Positions 14,548 through 23,059 of a DNA stretch of 33,456 nucleotides are shown here, in pieces. The translations under genes were made by a program, and so were the position numbers. The notes beneath the pieces were generated by a model, which worked only from the letters and a program-made list of their open reading frames with translations, did not search any database and had not been told where the DNA came from. This stretch comes from a virus: positions 1 to 33,456 of the IMG/VR virus record IMGVR_UViG_3300034092_005311; one strand, written 5' to 3'. The first letter of the stretch is position 1; each line of letters begins with the position of its first letter.

Positions 14548-14856
14548 TTAGTAATCAGTGAAGGGTATTTGACCGGAGCGACCGTCACCAGTATTGGATG
14601 GATTCAAAGCTAGTTCAATCGCAAATAATATTGCCCAAGTTCTTGGTAAACGACCATGACGTGCTGATAGGAAGTTTAACTTTTCTTCAAACGTAGACAT
14701 ATCTACTTGTGACATTAGTGTTGGATAGAACTTTAATGCAAACTCTATACAGTCAGCAACACGACGGTCAACTTCTTCGTTTAAACGAGTCTTGGGTAAA
14801 CTCTTTGTTAACTCTTGCTTGATTATACTTCTCAAATATGATTCGGTCAGTTTCAT
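14548..14856 (-). CDS. Hypothetical protein with capsid-targeting-like leader, 102 aa
   Basis: The N-terminus MKLTESYLRSIIKQELTKSL is an amphipathic helix nearly identical in form to that of the next gene (MKLTESMLRSMIKQVLKEM). Potential prohead-protease sites follow LTE and LNE (RLNEEVDRR). The mature part is helical, with a compact C-terminus (RTWAILFAIELALNPSNTG) that resembles no family I know. Probably packaged in or on the virion (inference). Ends in the uvdE promoter region. Confidence 0.7.
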   Translation of the reverse strand: MKLTESYLRSIIKQELTKSLPKTRLNEEVDRRVADCIEFALKFYPTLMSQVDMSTFEEKLNFLSARHGRLPRTWAILFAIELALNPSNTGDGRSGQIPFTDY

Positions 14857-14868
14857 AATAATATGTCC

Positions 14869-15099
14869 TTATCTTGTCACAGCTGGTTTGGGTTTCTTGT
14901 ATCGTCCCAATTGTCTATCAATAAGTTTATGTAATTTTTTTGGATCAACACCATTTCTCTCGGCTACTTCTTCGACAGTATCAAAACCACTTAATGCATA
15001 ATCATTAACAGCATCTTGCAGAGCGTCTTCTGAGTCGTCATACATTTCTTTTAATACCTGTTTTATCATACTTCTTAGCATTGATTCTGTTAGTTTCAT
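14869..15099 (-). CDS. Hypothetical protein with capsid-targeting-like leader, 76 aa
   Basis: Same leader as the downstream neighbour, followed by an acidic stretch (DDSEDALQDA) and a helix-turn-helix-like segment (FDTVEEVAERNGVDPKKLHK), then a basic tail (RQLGRYKKPKPAVTR). AAGGAG precedes the ATG; an ACTATTTATT motif lies in the 43-base gap to the polymerase gene together with an AT-only weak hairpin. The small HTH plus basic tail would suit a packaged DNA-binding protein. Confidence 0.7.
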   Translation of the reverse strand: MKLTESMLRSMIKQVLKEMYDDSEDALQDAVNDYALSGFDTVEEVAERNGVDPKKLHKLIDRQLGRYKKPKPAVTR

Positions 15100-15142
15100 A
15101 ATAATAAACTCCTTAACAAAAATAAATAGTATTATTTATTGA

Positions 15143-18100
15143 TTATGCCACAAGTTTTAGCTGTGCAGTGATATTTCTTACAGAAAATCCCCAAGATGGA
15201 TCATAGTTAATCTTGCTCATATAAACACGATTCTTGTGAACCTTCTCGTTTGGCTTTACTCCCCAACAGCGAATCTGTGTAAGCTTATTGGTATCATCAA
15301 TAACTTCAAGAACAAGATAATCTTTTCCATTAGCTGTTCTCTTGTTGATTACGTTACGAACAATAAACCAAGTAATACCAAGTTCTTCGTCATACTCTCC
15401 GATTGGTGGAATATATTTCTCTTCAAAGCGTTTTGCAACTTCTATTGGAAGAACCATTGATACTGGATATTCACCAGTTAGATCTGTTAGATACTCAATC
15501 TTTTCTTCATCGGTGAAGTCACCCTCTGGCTTATAGAGTTCAATATTCTCCAATAGCTTCTTCTTGTTCTTTGGACGGTCAACTGCAACAGCAGACCAGA
15601 AATGCTTTGCTCCTGTAAAACGAGAATCAATCAAGCTATTGCAAGCACCAGCACGAATCAGAACGTCAAGAGCCTTCTTGTTAAACTTGCTGTAAGATAC
15701 AGACTCTGTAAAAAGAAGTTCTTCTGCACTCTTGAATGGACGATTGTTTATAATCTGCTCCATCGCTGCTTCACCAAGACCTTTGATGCAGGTAAGGGGC
15801 TGAATGAACTCTTTGCCGTCCTCTGAAATCTCCCAAGTTGTACCAGACTTATTGATATCTAGTGACGAGATTGAGAAGCCAAAAGACTTGATTAGGTTGA
15901 TTGCTTTCTCTTTGCGATTGATTTTATCATCCTTGTTCTGATCTTGCTCCGACTCTTTTTCAAGGAACGCACAAAGCCATTCGGATTCAAAGTAAGTGGC
16001 AAGCCAAGCACATTGATATGACAATACAGAATAGCAGACCGCGTGAGACTTATTGAAACCGTAACCAGAGAAGTATTCAAATGTTTCCCAAAGCTGTTGA
16101 GCAGACTTTTCATTTAGACCCTTTTCAACACAACCAGTTATAAACTTTGAATGAATCTTGTCTTTCTCTTCAAAGCCCTTACCTGTGCCCTTCTTGGTAA
16201 GTAGTTTACGAAGCTTATTGCCTTCATCAAGAGTAACGTCCTTACCAAGCTTGTGAGCAAGTAATGCGATTTGCTCTTGGAAAATAAGGAAGCCGTAAGT
16301 CTCCTTTGTTACTTCTTTGATTAGAGCATGAGCATACTTGACCTTGCTTGGATTCTCTTTTGCTTCTGCGAACTGAGTATCTACGTTAGCAGATAGAGGA
16401 CCGGGACGATAGATAGAGGTGATAGCAGAAAGATCAATGATGTTATTGGGTTTTACACGCTTACAGAAATCCTGTGCTCCACGCTCTGTAAACTGGAAGA
16501 TACCAGCCCACTTACCTTCGTGAAAGATATTCTGATAAACCTTCTTGTCGCTTAGATTCATCTTCTCTGGGTGTAGATTCTCCTCATAGAACTTATGAAC
16601 ATCAGCAAATGTTGGGTTTGGATTGTTGTGGTGACGCTTCAAGATATGACGGATTGCAGACTCAATCATACGAAGAGAAGCAAGTCCAAGAATATCAAAC
16701 TTAATGAATCCCATTGGTTCAAGGTGACGGACGTTCTGTCCTTCGGACCAAGGGGTCTGACGGACACCATCAGAGTTAATGAGAGGCATGTAATAATCTA
16801 GATTCTCACCTACAACGACACCGCCAGCATGACGAGAGCATGAACGAATCTGTCCATACAGAACGTCAATGTGAGTTGCGATGTGTGGATACTTGTCTAG
16901 AAAGTCCTGCAAAGACTTGGAATATTCCTTTACTTCCTCAAATGTTGGAACGTATACGCCAGCCTTCATTCCGTGAGCCTTCTTGGCAAGCGGAGTTGCT
17001 TCTGCCATCATCTTGGAGGTTACTTCATTTACTTCCTTGAAGGAAATATCATAGAACTTGCTGATATCCTTGACAAGAGATTTAAGTTGTAGTGTGTTCC
17101 AGTTTGAGATTGGAACTACGGTTGTATCTCCCCACTCATTGATTAGCATTTCCTTTAGAGCCATTGGATCGGAAACGTCATAGTCAATATCGGGGAAACC
17201 ATCTTGGTTCTTGGTCATGAAACGCTCAAAGAGTAGACCATGCTTGATTGGGTCTACTTGTGTAATACCAAGAGAGTATGTTACGAGAGAACCAGCAGCA
17301 GAACCACGACCGGGACCAGTAAGTTGAACGGACAATGCCTTATCGGAGATTGCCTTCATTGTAAGAAAGTACTTTGAAAAGTTCTGATTCTTGATAACAT
17401 CAAGCTCATAATCAAGACGATCACAATATTCCTTGTTATTGATTAGTCCAAGACCACGGAGTCCTTCGACAGCGTAATGACGTAGTGCTTCATCTGCATT
17501 GAAACCAGCAGGAACAACGAAATCTGGAAGGCGAACAGTAGCATCTGGAAGGAAGCTTTCAATGCGAGTATGTGCAATCTGATAAGTATTTGTAATGCTC
17601 TCCATTACAACATTATCGTTATAAGTTGCCTCACACTCAGCAGAATACTTCTTATAAGATTCCCACATTTGCTGACCATTCTTGGGATATAGTTCATATC
17701 CAATCTCGTCAACACCGCTAGGTAGTTCAGACTGATTCTCTGCCCAATCGGGGCGACCCTTGCCAAGCCAACCAAGACGCTTATAAAGTTCGCGGTCCTT
17801 CCAAGCATTTCGATTAGGATAATGGCTATCAGCAGTAGAAACAAGCTTGATACCAAACTCTTCCTTCATCTTGATGATATACTTATTTAGAATATGCTGT
17901 TCGGGAACATTATTCCATTGAAGCTCACCGTACCAGCGGTCACCAAAGATGCTTACCATACGCTTGGTTGTCTCACGGAAAGAAGCAAGAATAGCATCCT
18001 CGCCCTTATCGCGATTCTCCCAATAGCAACCAGCATATACACCACCAAGACAAGCAGAAAGTGCAATAACACCCTCATTATACTTTTCAAGTAGTGCATA

Positions 18101-18601
18101 ATCCATACGAGGATAGCGATAGAAGTTCTCAGTCTTGTAAGATTCAGAAACAAGCTTGAAGATGTTATTCAAACCCTTCTGATTCATTGCAAGAAGAACA
18201 AGGTGACGGCGACGATTAAGAATAGACTTGTTTTCCTTCTTCGCTGCTGCTTCGTCCTCAACAGTTGCGCCCGAAATGGATTCATCAATCTCGCTCTTGG
18301 CCTTTGTATTCTGTTCTGACTCGGCCTTGATGCGATCAAACTCTGAACGCCATTCATCAAGAGAAGGGATAAAGTAAGCCTCACAACCAAAGATTGGCTT
18401 AAAGTTCTTGCCCTCCTTCTTCATCTTCTTTGCATGAAGAACTTGATATGAAAGCCCATTCATATTGCCATGATCTGTGAGTGCCAATGCATCACAACCA
18501 TTGGAAAAAGCAAAATCCATATGCTCCTGTGGATATCCAAGAGCATCAAAAATAGAACCTGCAACAGAATGTGCGTGCAGACCAACAAAAGGGATAGTCA
18601 T
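15143..18601 (-). CDS. dnaE: DNA polymerase III alpha-type replicative polymerase (DnaE-like), 1152 aa
   Basis: A family C polymerase of full bacterial length. The N-terminal PHP domain keeps H9, H11, D19, H44, E74, H133, C184, D258 and H260, the complete nine-ligand metal site lost in E. coli. Palm motifs follow: TGPGRGSAAGSLVTYSLGI, FPDIDYD (catalytic D471, D473), ARHAGG-type (SRHAGGVVV), FIKFDILGL (third Asp), YRPGPL and the finger segment around GYGFNKSHAVCYS. A C-terminal OB-like region ends in RNITAQLKLVA. An insertion of about 50 charged residues occurs in the PHP domain (82-131). It probably copies the phage genome, with helicase, SSB and UvsX encoded nearby. AGGAG precedes the ATG. 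Confidence 0.97.
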   Translation of the reverse strand: MTIPFVGLHAHSVAGSIFDALGYPQEHMDFAFSNGCDALALTDHGNMNGLSYQVLHAKKMKKEGKNFKPIFGCEAYFIPSLDEWRSEFDRIKAESEQNTKAKSEIDESISGATVEDEAAAKKENKSILNRRRHLVLLAMNQKGLNNIFKLVSESYKTENFYRYPRMDYALLEKYNEGVIALSACLGGVYAGCYWENRDKGEDAILASFRETTKRMVSIFGDRWYGELQWNNVPEQHILNKYIIKMKEEFGIKLVSTADSHYPNRNAWKDRELYKRLGWLGKGRPDWAENQSELPSGVDEIGYELYPKNGQQMWESYKKYSAECEATYNDNVVMESITNTYQIAHTRIESFLPDATVRLPDFVVPAGFNADEALRHYAVEGLRGLGLINNKEYCDRLDYELDVIKNQNFSKYFLTMKAISDKALSVQLTGPGRGSAAGSLVTYSLGITQVDPIKHGLLFERFMTKNQDGFPDIDYDVSDPMALKEMLINEWGDTTVVPISNWNTLQLKSLVKDISKFYDISFKEVNEVTSKMMAEATPLAKKAHGMKAGVYVPTFEEVKEYSKSLQDFLDKYPHIATHIDVLYGQIRSCSRHAGGVVVGENLDYYMPLINSDGVRQTPWSEGQNVRHLEPMGFIKFDILGLASLRMIESAIRHILKRHHNNPNPTFADVHKFYEENLHPEKMNLSDKKVYQNIFHEGKWAGIFQFTERGAQDFCKRVKPNNIIDLSAITSIYRPGPLSANVDTQFAEAKENPSKVKYAHALIKEVTKETYGFLIFQEQIALLAHKLGKDVTLDEGNKLRKLLTKKGTGKGFEEKDKIHSKFITGCVEKGLNEKSAQQLWETFEYFSGYGFNKSHAVCYSVLSYQCAWLATYFESEWLCAFLEKESEQDQNKDDKINRKEKAINLIKSFGFSISSLDINKSGTTWEISEDGKEFIQPLTCIKGLGEAAMEQIINNRPFKSAEELLFTESVSYSKFNKKALDVLIRAGACNSLIDSRFTGAKHFWSAVAVDRPKNKKKLLENIELYKPEGDFTDEEKIEYLTDLTGEYPVSMVLPIEVAKRFEEKYIPPIGEYDEELGITWFIVRNVINKRTANGKDYLVLEVIDDTNKLTQIRCWGVKPNEKVHKNRVYMSKINYDPSWGFSVRNITAQLKLVA

Positions 18602-18622
18602 TCAGTTTACTCCTATATACTA

Positions 18623-19063
18623 TTAACCTTCATAGTCATCTTCGTCAAGATCATATTGACGCTCATCACCAGACCAATATTTGTCACTCTCGTCCCTGTC
18701 TAATCCATCCTCTGGAAGTTCTTTTAGTTCATCTTCACGTTTTGTAGGTTCAAATGATTCCATAAGTTTGCACTCCTTTAAATCTCCATCTGTAAATTTA
18801 AGTTTCCAAGTGCTATAAGCACCATACAGTTCAATCCAGCCATGAAAGCTGGTATCCAAAAGACCTAGATATTCGCTTGTATAAAGCTTGAACGTATACT
18901 TTGAAGGCTCAACGCTCTTGAACCTGTATAGACGCTTACACAATCTACCTTCTTCAATAAGATAGTTGTCCATTACGCAGTCAAGATCTTTTGTTTGATA
19001 CTCTCCTGCCTCTGGTCCGTTTGGAATATCTTTCTCAATCTCTATCGTGTCGAATACTCCCAT
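18623..19063 (-). CDS. Conserved phage hypothetical protein, 146 aa
   Basis: Begins MGVFDTIEIEKDIP and has QTKDLDCVMDNYLIEEGRL, a pattern I know from a widespread uncharacterised phage family ('MG.FD...QTKDLDC'). The C-terminus is a long acidic tail (DRDESDKYWSGDERQYDLDE). GAGGAAGAG lies before the ATG at 19063; a longer upstream frame is rejected. Its start overlaps the upstream gene by 29 bases. Function unknown. Confidence 0.8.
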   Translation of the reverse strand: MGVFDTIEIEKDIPNGPEAGEYQTKDLDCVMDNYLIEEGRLCKRLYRFKSVEPSKYTFKLYTSEYLGLLDTSFHGWIELYGAYSTWKLKFTDGDLKECKLMESFEPTKREDELKELPEDGLDRDESDKYWSGDERQYDLDEDDYEG

Positions 19064-19958
19064 CGTTCTCTTCCTCTTGTAAAGTGTAGTTGATCTCTTC
19101 AAAACGGCGAGCGTGAATAAATATTGGTCTACGCTCACCTAAATAAAAACTATGATCTGAACCTAAAAACTTACGGTACGAATCCCATTTAGAGATATTG
19201 TGATACCATTTAATCGTTTTAGTAAATATCTCTTCGGGGTTGTACCCACCATATATTTTATCTAATGTATAGTTTTTGGCTTCATATCTATCTTCAATAG
19301 GTAGTTTTTCTAACTCATTATTTTCATTCCGAAAAGTTCTTCTAGCACCAGCTCTTACGATATCAATAAATTGTTGCATATCTTCTGGCTTGAAAGAGAA
19401 ACCTAAGTATTCGTTATCTTTAACGCTTTTTCCATCGTGCATAGCCATGACTCTCATACCGCGAATCATTGGCTTTCTAAACGCACGAACTGTTTTTGGT
19501 TCGTATGTGCCGTATGGGAAGGAAGTATAGAACATAACAGGTTCTACGAACTTTGACAACCTTCTTCCAACAGATTGTGCATATTTAGCACCATGCAAAA
19601 TGGAAAATCCTAAACTATCAACTCTATCTCTGTATTTTGCGTGCATTGGAACGTAGAATATTGGAACGTTCCTTTTTTGCTTTACATAAACACCATATTT
19701 GTTTTTAAACTTAAAGTTATTGAAACAAGGATCGTCAATAAAATCTCTCATTCTATGACGAAGCAAAGGGGCTGTATCTTGATTGCATACAATCCAAATA
19801 GAAGAACAGCCAGCATAAGCACATTCAAGAACCGATCTTTCAACAGCCAACATGCCTCTTGTAACTGGCATCATATATTCGGGCCATTCAAGTTTAAAAT
19901 CTAAACTTGGACCTATTGTTGAAACTATTCCTGCGATGTTTTTTGTATTGTATTCCAT
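19035..19958 (-). CDS. Unknown protein, nucleotidyltransferase-like N-terminus, 307 aa
   Basis: The N-terminal 60 residues (IAGIVSTIGPSLDF, MMPVTRGMLAVERSVLECA, GCSSIWIVCNQDT) resemble the fold of sugar-nucleotide/nucleotidyltransferases, where a short strand leads to a 'P.....ML..' and a helix followed by the strand SIWIVCN. Catalytic residues cannot be assigned confidently. The middle has KYGVYVKQKRNVPIFYVPMH and the end is charged. It overlaps its upstream neighbour by 34 bases, suggesting one functional unit with it. Confidence 0.65.
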   Translation of the reverse strand: MEYNTKNIAGIVSTIGPSLDFKLEWPEYMMPVTRGMLAVERSVLECAYAGCSSIWIVCNQDTAPLLRHRMRDFIDDPCFNNFKFKNKYGVYVKQKRNVPIFYVPMHAKYRDRVDSLGFSILHGAKYAQSVGRRLSKFVEPVMFYTSFPYGTYEPKTVRAFRKPMIRGMRVMAMHDGKSVKDNEYLGFSFKPEDMQQFIDIVRAGARRTFRNENNELEKLPIEDRYEAKNYTLDKIYGGYNPEEIFTKTIKWYHNISKWDSYRKFLGSDHSFYLGERRPIFIHARRFEEINYTLQEEENDGSIRHDRD

Positions 19959-20812
19959 AGATAATCTACTCTTGGATTTGATGCTATCTGTTGCGAAAGT
20001 GATTCAACAGTATAATCACAAAACTTGATATTGTCAAAGTCAGAATATACATTTTTTGGTTTTTCTACTTCTCGTTGAATAAATGTATACTGAACTTGTT
20101 TATATCTTTGGGTTTTCTTGTCGTAATGATAAACGCCGTTTGCCTTGCCCTTTAATCCATATTCTTTAAACAAATCTTTTAACTTAAACTTGATAGCATA
20201 TTCTGTGTGCTCTGTTTCCATTTCTTTTTGTGTCTTGTAATACGAAACTAAGCAACCATCTTTTAATCTATTATTGTTAGTTGGTTCTAAGAAATGAATC
20301 TCGTTTATTGGATTATCATTTGAATATATTATATCAAGTTCATGCTTGTAAATACTGTTGAATATTAACCAATCATAAGCTGTATAAACTCCTACCTGCT
20401 TACTAAGTGGTAGACCAGTTACGTTTAAATCATCAAATAAATGTATGGTCTTTGGCTCTATGTTTATCATATATCTTTCGCTCAATACAATGCGGAAACT
20501 TCCATCATCTATTCTAAATGAGCTTGCTTCTTCTGTTATTGGTATCTGACCAGCAAGAGAAAGATAAAACATCAGATTTGACCATAACTTTTCCTTATTT
20601 ATTCCTTGTTCAATAACACCCTTTGTGGTATTTTTTGTTTGCAATAAATGAGGCATGTTTGGAAAAGTAAATGCTGGTTCAAAATGCTCAAAATCTTTTG
20701 GGCACCTTGAACCAGCAAAGAATACTGGGTATCCAGTTATGTATGCATACATTAGGGCTTCTATGGTAGAGCCTAATATAACATTATCGTACTTATGAAC
20801 TGTGCTTTTCAT
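19925..20812 (-). CDS. Unknown protein with Rossmann-like N-terminus, 295 aa
   Basis: Not recognised. It opens with a beta-alpha-beta pattern (YDNVILGSTIEALMYAYIT) that looks like a nucleotide-binding start with GST-E in the loop, followed by GYPVFFAGSR. The rest contains several aromatic-rich segments and no clear catalytic motif. No membrane helix. It overlaps ThyX by 20 bases upstream and the nucleotidyltransferase-like gene by 34 bases downstream. Confidence 0.6.
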   Translation of the reverse strand: MKSTVHKYDNVILGSTIEALMYAYITGYPVFFAGSRCPKDFEHFEPAFTFPNMPHLLQTKNTTKGVIEQGINKEKLWSNLMFYLSLAGQIPITEEASSFRIDDGSFRIVLSERYMINIEPKTIHLFDDLNVTGLPLSKQVGVYTAYDWLIFNSIYKHELDIIYSNDNPINEIHFLEPTNNNRLKDGCLVSYYKTQKEMETEHTEYAIKFKLKDLFKEYGLKGKANGVYHYDKKTQRYKQVQYTFIQREVEKPKNVYSDFDNIKFCDYTVESLSQQIASNPRVDYLWNTIQKTSQE

Positions 20813-21503
20813 TCCTTATCTTTCGGTATGCTTCAACAGTTACAGGATATAGATCTGTAATAATATCTAATACAGCTTCTGCAACTTTCTGAATCTCCCA
20901 TTGAGCACCTTCATGAATACGAAGATCGACAAACTTCAAAATATTATTTAGGTTTGCTGTTCCATAATATTCAGTATACATGGCTTGTGGTAAAACCATA
21001 CGTGCTTGTTCTTTACAAACACCACTATCTAGTAGTTTATTGTAGACTCGTAAGGAGTCTTTGAACAACCCTTCAACGACTGACGTAGCAGAATGGCTGA
21101 TATCGAGACTAGAACTATAAAACTCTGGATCAAAGGTATCATTCGTTGAAGCCTGCCTGTTCGATTTGTGTTGTTTTCTGAACTCTCTTGGTTGATAGAA
21201 CTCAATGTTATACTCCGTGTACCTTCTTGAAATCTCATTATAAGACCAAGTGCGGTGTCTATGATGTTGAGAACGAACAAATAATGGAACTTTAAATCTA
21301 AAAGTTACCATATTGTGTTCTAAGACAGAAGTGTGACGGTGGCGAATAAGATACTCAATAAGTTTCTTATCACTATCATCTAACTCTGTTTTATGTTTAC
21401 CGAACGAAACTCTTGCACTATTAACTACTGTCAAATCTGAACCCATATGTTCTACGAGTTCGACCTTTCCTATCTTGTCTTCATATAACTCAATCGATTT
21501 CAT
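20793..21503 (-). CDS. thyX: Flavin-dependent thymidylate synthase ThyX, 236 aa
   Basis: The ThyX signature RHRTWSYNEISRRY occupies residues 82-95. EHNMVTFRFKVPLFVRSQ before it and the C-terminal ARMVLPQAMYTEYY with LRIHEGAQWEIQKVA complete the family pattern. ThyX makes dTMP from dUMP using methylenetetrahydrofolate, FAD and NADPH. Its substrate is supplied by the phage dUTPase and deaminase. It overlaps the three-helix membrane protein gene by four bases. Confidence 0.97.
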   Translation of the reverse strand: MKSIELYEDKIGKVELVEHMGSDLTVVNSARVSFGKHKTELDDSDKKLIEYLIRHRHTSVLEHNMVTFRFKVPLFVRSQHHRHRTWSYNEISRRYTEYNIEFYQPREFRKQHKSNRQASTNDTFDPEFYSSSLDISHSATSVVEGLFKDSLRVYNKLLDSGVCKEQARMVLPQAMYTEYYGTANLNNILKFVDLRIHEGAQWEIQKVAEAVLDIITDLYPVTVEAYRKIRNEKHSS

Positions 21504-22036
21504 ACATCCTCTTCGTCATGATTAAGTGGTCCGTCTGCTGGTGGTTGTGCCTTGGTGCCAAAATAATAGGCGAACACCATTAAGCAGGTTTGCTGAATAA
21601 AATCAAGTATTTTTAAAGATTCTTGTGCTTCAAGCAACTTTGTTGTTGGACCTGCAATGATCTTGTCAGCAATAAAAATACCTGCGATCAAAGCAAACAT
21701 TGTGGTTACAAACTGTGTTAGGGCTGAATGATCAGTTTTTGCACGTCTGTAAATGTATGTTACAATACCAATAACACCAGAAACGATAGTAATACCAAGC
21801 AGAATGGCGACAAAGGTAGTTCCATAAGTGTCGTATAAGCTTGGATAATGTCTGCTTCCATCTGGATCAACTTGGACTGTGCTAGTCGCTTGGACTCTTT
21901 CATCAATCTTTGAAGCAAGTGACATACCCTCCGCTGATTTAATAGTTGGATCAATATCAATAGATGGAGTAATATCCAGTTCTTGTGCTTGTCCTTCTGT
22001 TTGTTCTACTTGATCTAAATCTATTGTTGTATCCAT
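21500..22036 (-). CDS. Three-helix membrane protein, 178 aa
   Basis: Three hydrophobic segments are visible: FVAILLGITIVSGVIGIVTY (about 74-95), FVTTMFALIAGIFIADKIIA (about 108-128) and FIQQTCLMVFAYYFG (about 146-160). They are flanked by an acidic N-terminal domain of some 65 residues and an acidic C-terminal tail (NHDEEDV). No signal peptide. Size and topology would fit a holin, but the long soluble N-terminus is unusual, and the position beside thyX does not argue for lysis. Function unknown. Confidence 0.7.
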   Translation of the reverse strand: MDTTIDLDQVEQTEGQAQELDITPSIDIDPTIKSAEGMSLASKIDERVQATSTVQVDPDGSRHYPSLYDTYGTTFVAILLGITIVSGVIGIVTYIYRRAKTDHSALTQFVTTMFALIAGIFIADKIIAGPTTKLLEAQESLKILDFIQQTCLMVFAYYFGTKAQPPADGPLNHDEEDV

Positions 22037-22040
22037 GATA

Positions 22041-22307
22041 TTACTCCTCTAGTTCTGGACCTACGTTTCCTCGTAGTGTCCGATAAGTCTCACGAAGCTC
22101 ATCAAAATCAACTTCCTGCTTCATTAGACGAAATGCCTTAACTGCTGTTCTAATGTCCTGCGCTGTAAGCCAACCATTATCACTATACTGCTTTCGTAGA
22201 TCTCGGCGTTGATCCTTATATGGTTCCATAGCCTCTTCAATGGTTGAAAGTGAAGAAATATAATCTACGATGTAATCCTCTTTGCTCTTCTTAGTAGTTG
22301 CAGACAT
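22041..22307 (-). CDS. Helical hypothetical protein, 88 aa
   Basis: Not recognised. Amphipathic helices with the pattern 'KDQRRDLRKQYSDNGWLTAQ DIRTAVK' (about residues 31-58) recall the coiled GapR/DUF2312-like plan ('eKK.irdDIkd.y.eak..G'), only as a resemblance. The ATG overlaps the TAA of the 59-aa gene as TAATG. Probably a small DNA-associated or structural accessory protein. Confidence 0.65.
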   Translation of the reverse strand: MSATTKKSKEDYIVDYISSLSTIEEAMEPYKDQRRDLRKQYSDNGWLTAQDIRTAVKAFRLMKQEVDFDELRETYRTLRGNVGPELEE

Positions 22308-22486
22308 TAGCCCTCCATTGTGTTTAGTTTGGTCTTTAGTTCTTCAAGACGCTTTAGATCCTTATCACGCATCATGCGATGATGCCAGCGAAACTTTTCA
22401 GTTTTATTTTGATTATTTATGTGATCAGTTCTCTCGCTTATCAAACGCTCTAATACCTTTATTTCCTTTTCAAGATTTTGGTCCAA
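22307..22486 (-). CDS. Short coiled-coil protein, 59 aa, TTG start
   Basis: A 59-codon frame begins at TTG, 4 bases after GGGAGG, and ends in TAA that overlaps the next ATG. The product is helical and charged (VLERLISERTDHI, then HHRMMRDKDLKRLEEL), consistent with a coiled coil. It overlaps the DUF3293-like gene end by 17 bases. The strong ribosome-binding site and tight coupling argue that it is real. Confidence 0.65.
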   Translation of the reverse strand: MDQNLEKEIKVLERLISERTDHINNQNKTEKFRWHHRMMRDKDLKRLEELKTKLNTMEG

Positions 22487-23057
22487 GTGTCCTCCCGCCT
22501 TGTTTTGGCTCTATATTATTTAACAGATCATCAAAGAATGGAATAACAAACTTACGATTCTTAATCTTAGAGTAGAAGTCTTCTCTGTTCTGTATATCGT
22601 CTGTTGTTAATATAACCTGTTTAGTATCTCCTGCAACCCCACTATCTGATTCAATATATTCAAATACGAAGTGTTGTTGGTCTTTTGGAGCACCATAAAT
22701 AACTGATACTTGACCATATTTCTTTCCAAGATTGATTAGATCTTGTTTGCTGATATTATTTACTAGATATGAATCTTCTTCTGAACCGAACTTGCCGCCG
22801 ATCTTCATAAATCCTAAACTCATGCTTCTTAGATCTGATTCAAGGCGTTTATTGGCTTTGTTATTAAACTCTGGTGTTGCTGCTTCGCCATTTGGATTTT
22901 GAGCAGTTAAAACACCAATAGAACGAACAGATGGTACTGCTCCTCTAGCTATGTTAACAACTCTTGGAAGTCCTGCTTCTGTTAGGACAACCTTCTTCTT
23001 ATTTTCTTGTAATACTTCTCTGATAAGAGATTTTAAATCACTAACTGTCATTTTCAT
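22470..23057 (-). CDS. DUF3293-like protein with capsid-targeting-like leader, 195 aa
   Basis: After a leader (MKMTVSDLKSLIREVLQENK) with potential prohead-protease sites after LIRE, LQE and LTE, residues about 47-115 have GVLTAQNPNGEAATPEFNNK, NKRLESDLRSM and LINLGKKYGQVSVIYG, closely following the 'TA.NP.g.....N...N..L...L....' and 'LG..fGQ.aviyG' pattern of DUF3293. That family is uncharacterised. The leader suggests delivery into the head. It lies between the GroES-like gene and the 59-aa gene. Confidence 0.75.
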   Translation of the reverse strand: MKMTVSDLKSLIREVLQENKKKVVLTEAGLPRVVNIARGAVPSVRSIGVLTAQNPNGEAATPEFNNKANKRLESDLRSMSLGFMKIGGKFGSEEDSYLVNNISKQDLINLGKKYGQVSVIYGAPKDQQHFVFEYIESDSGVAGDTKQVILTTDDIQNREDFYSKIKNRKFVIPFFDDLLNNIEPKQGGRTLGPKS

Positions 23058-23059
23058 AG

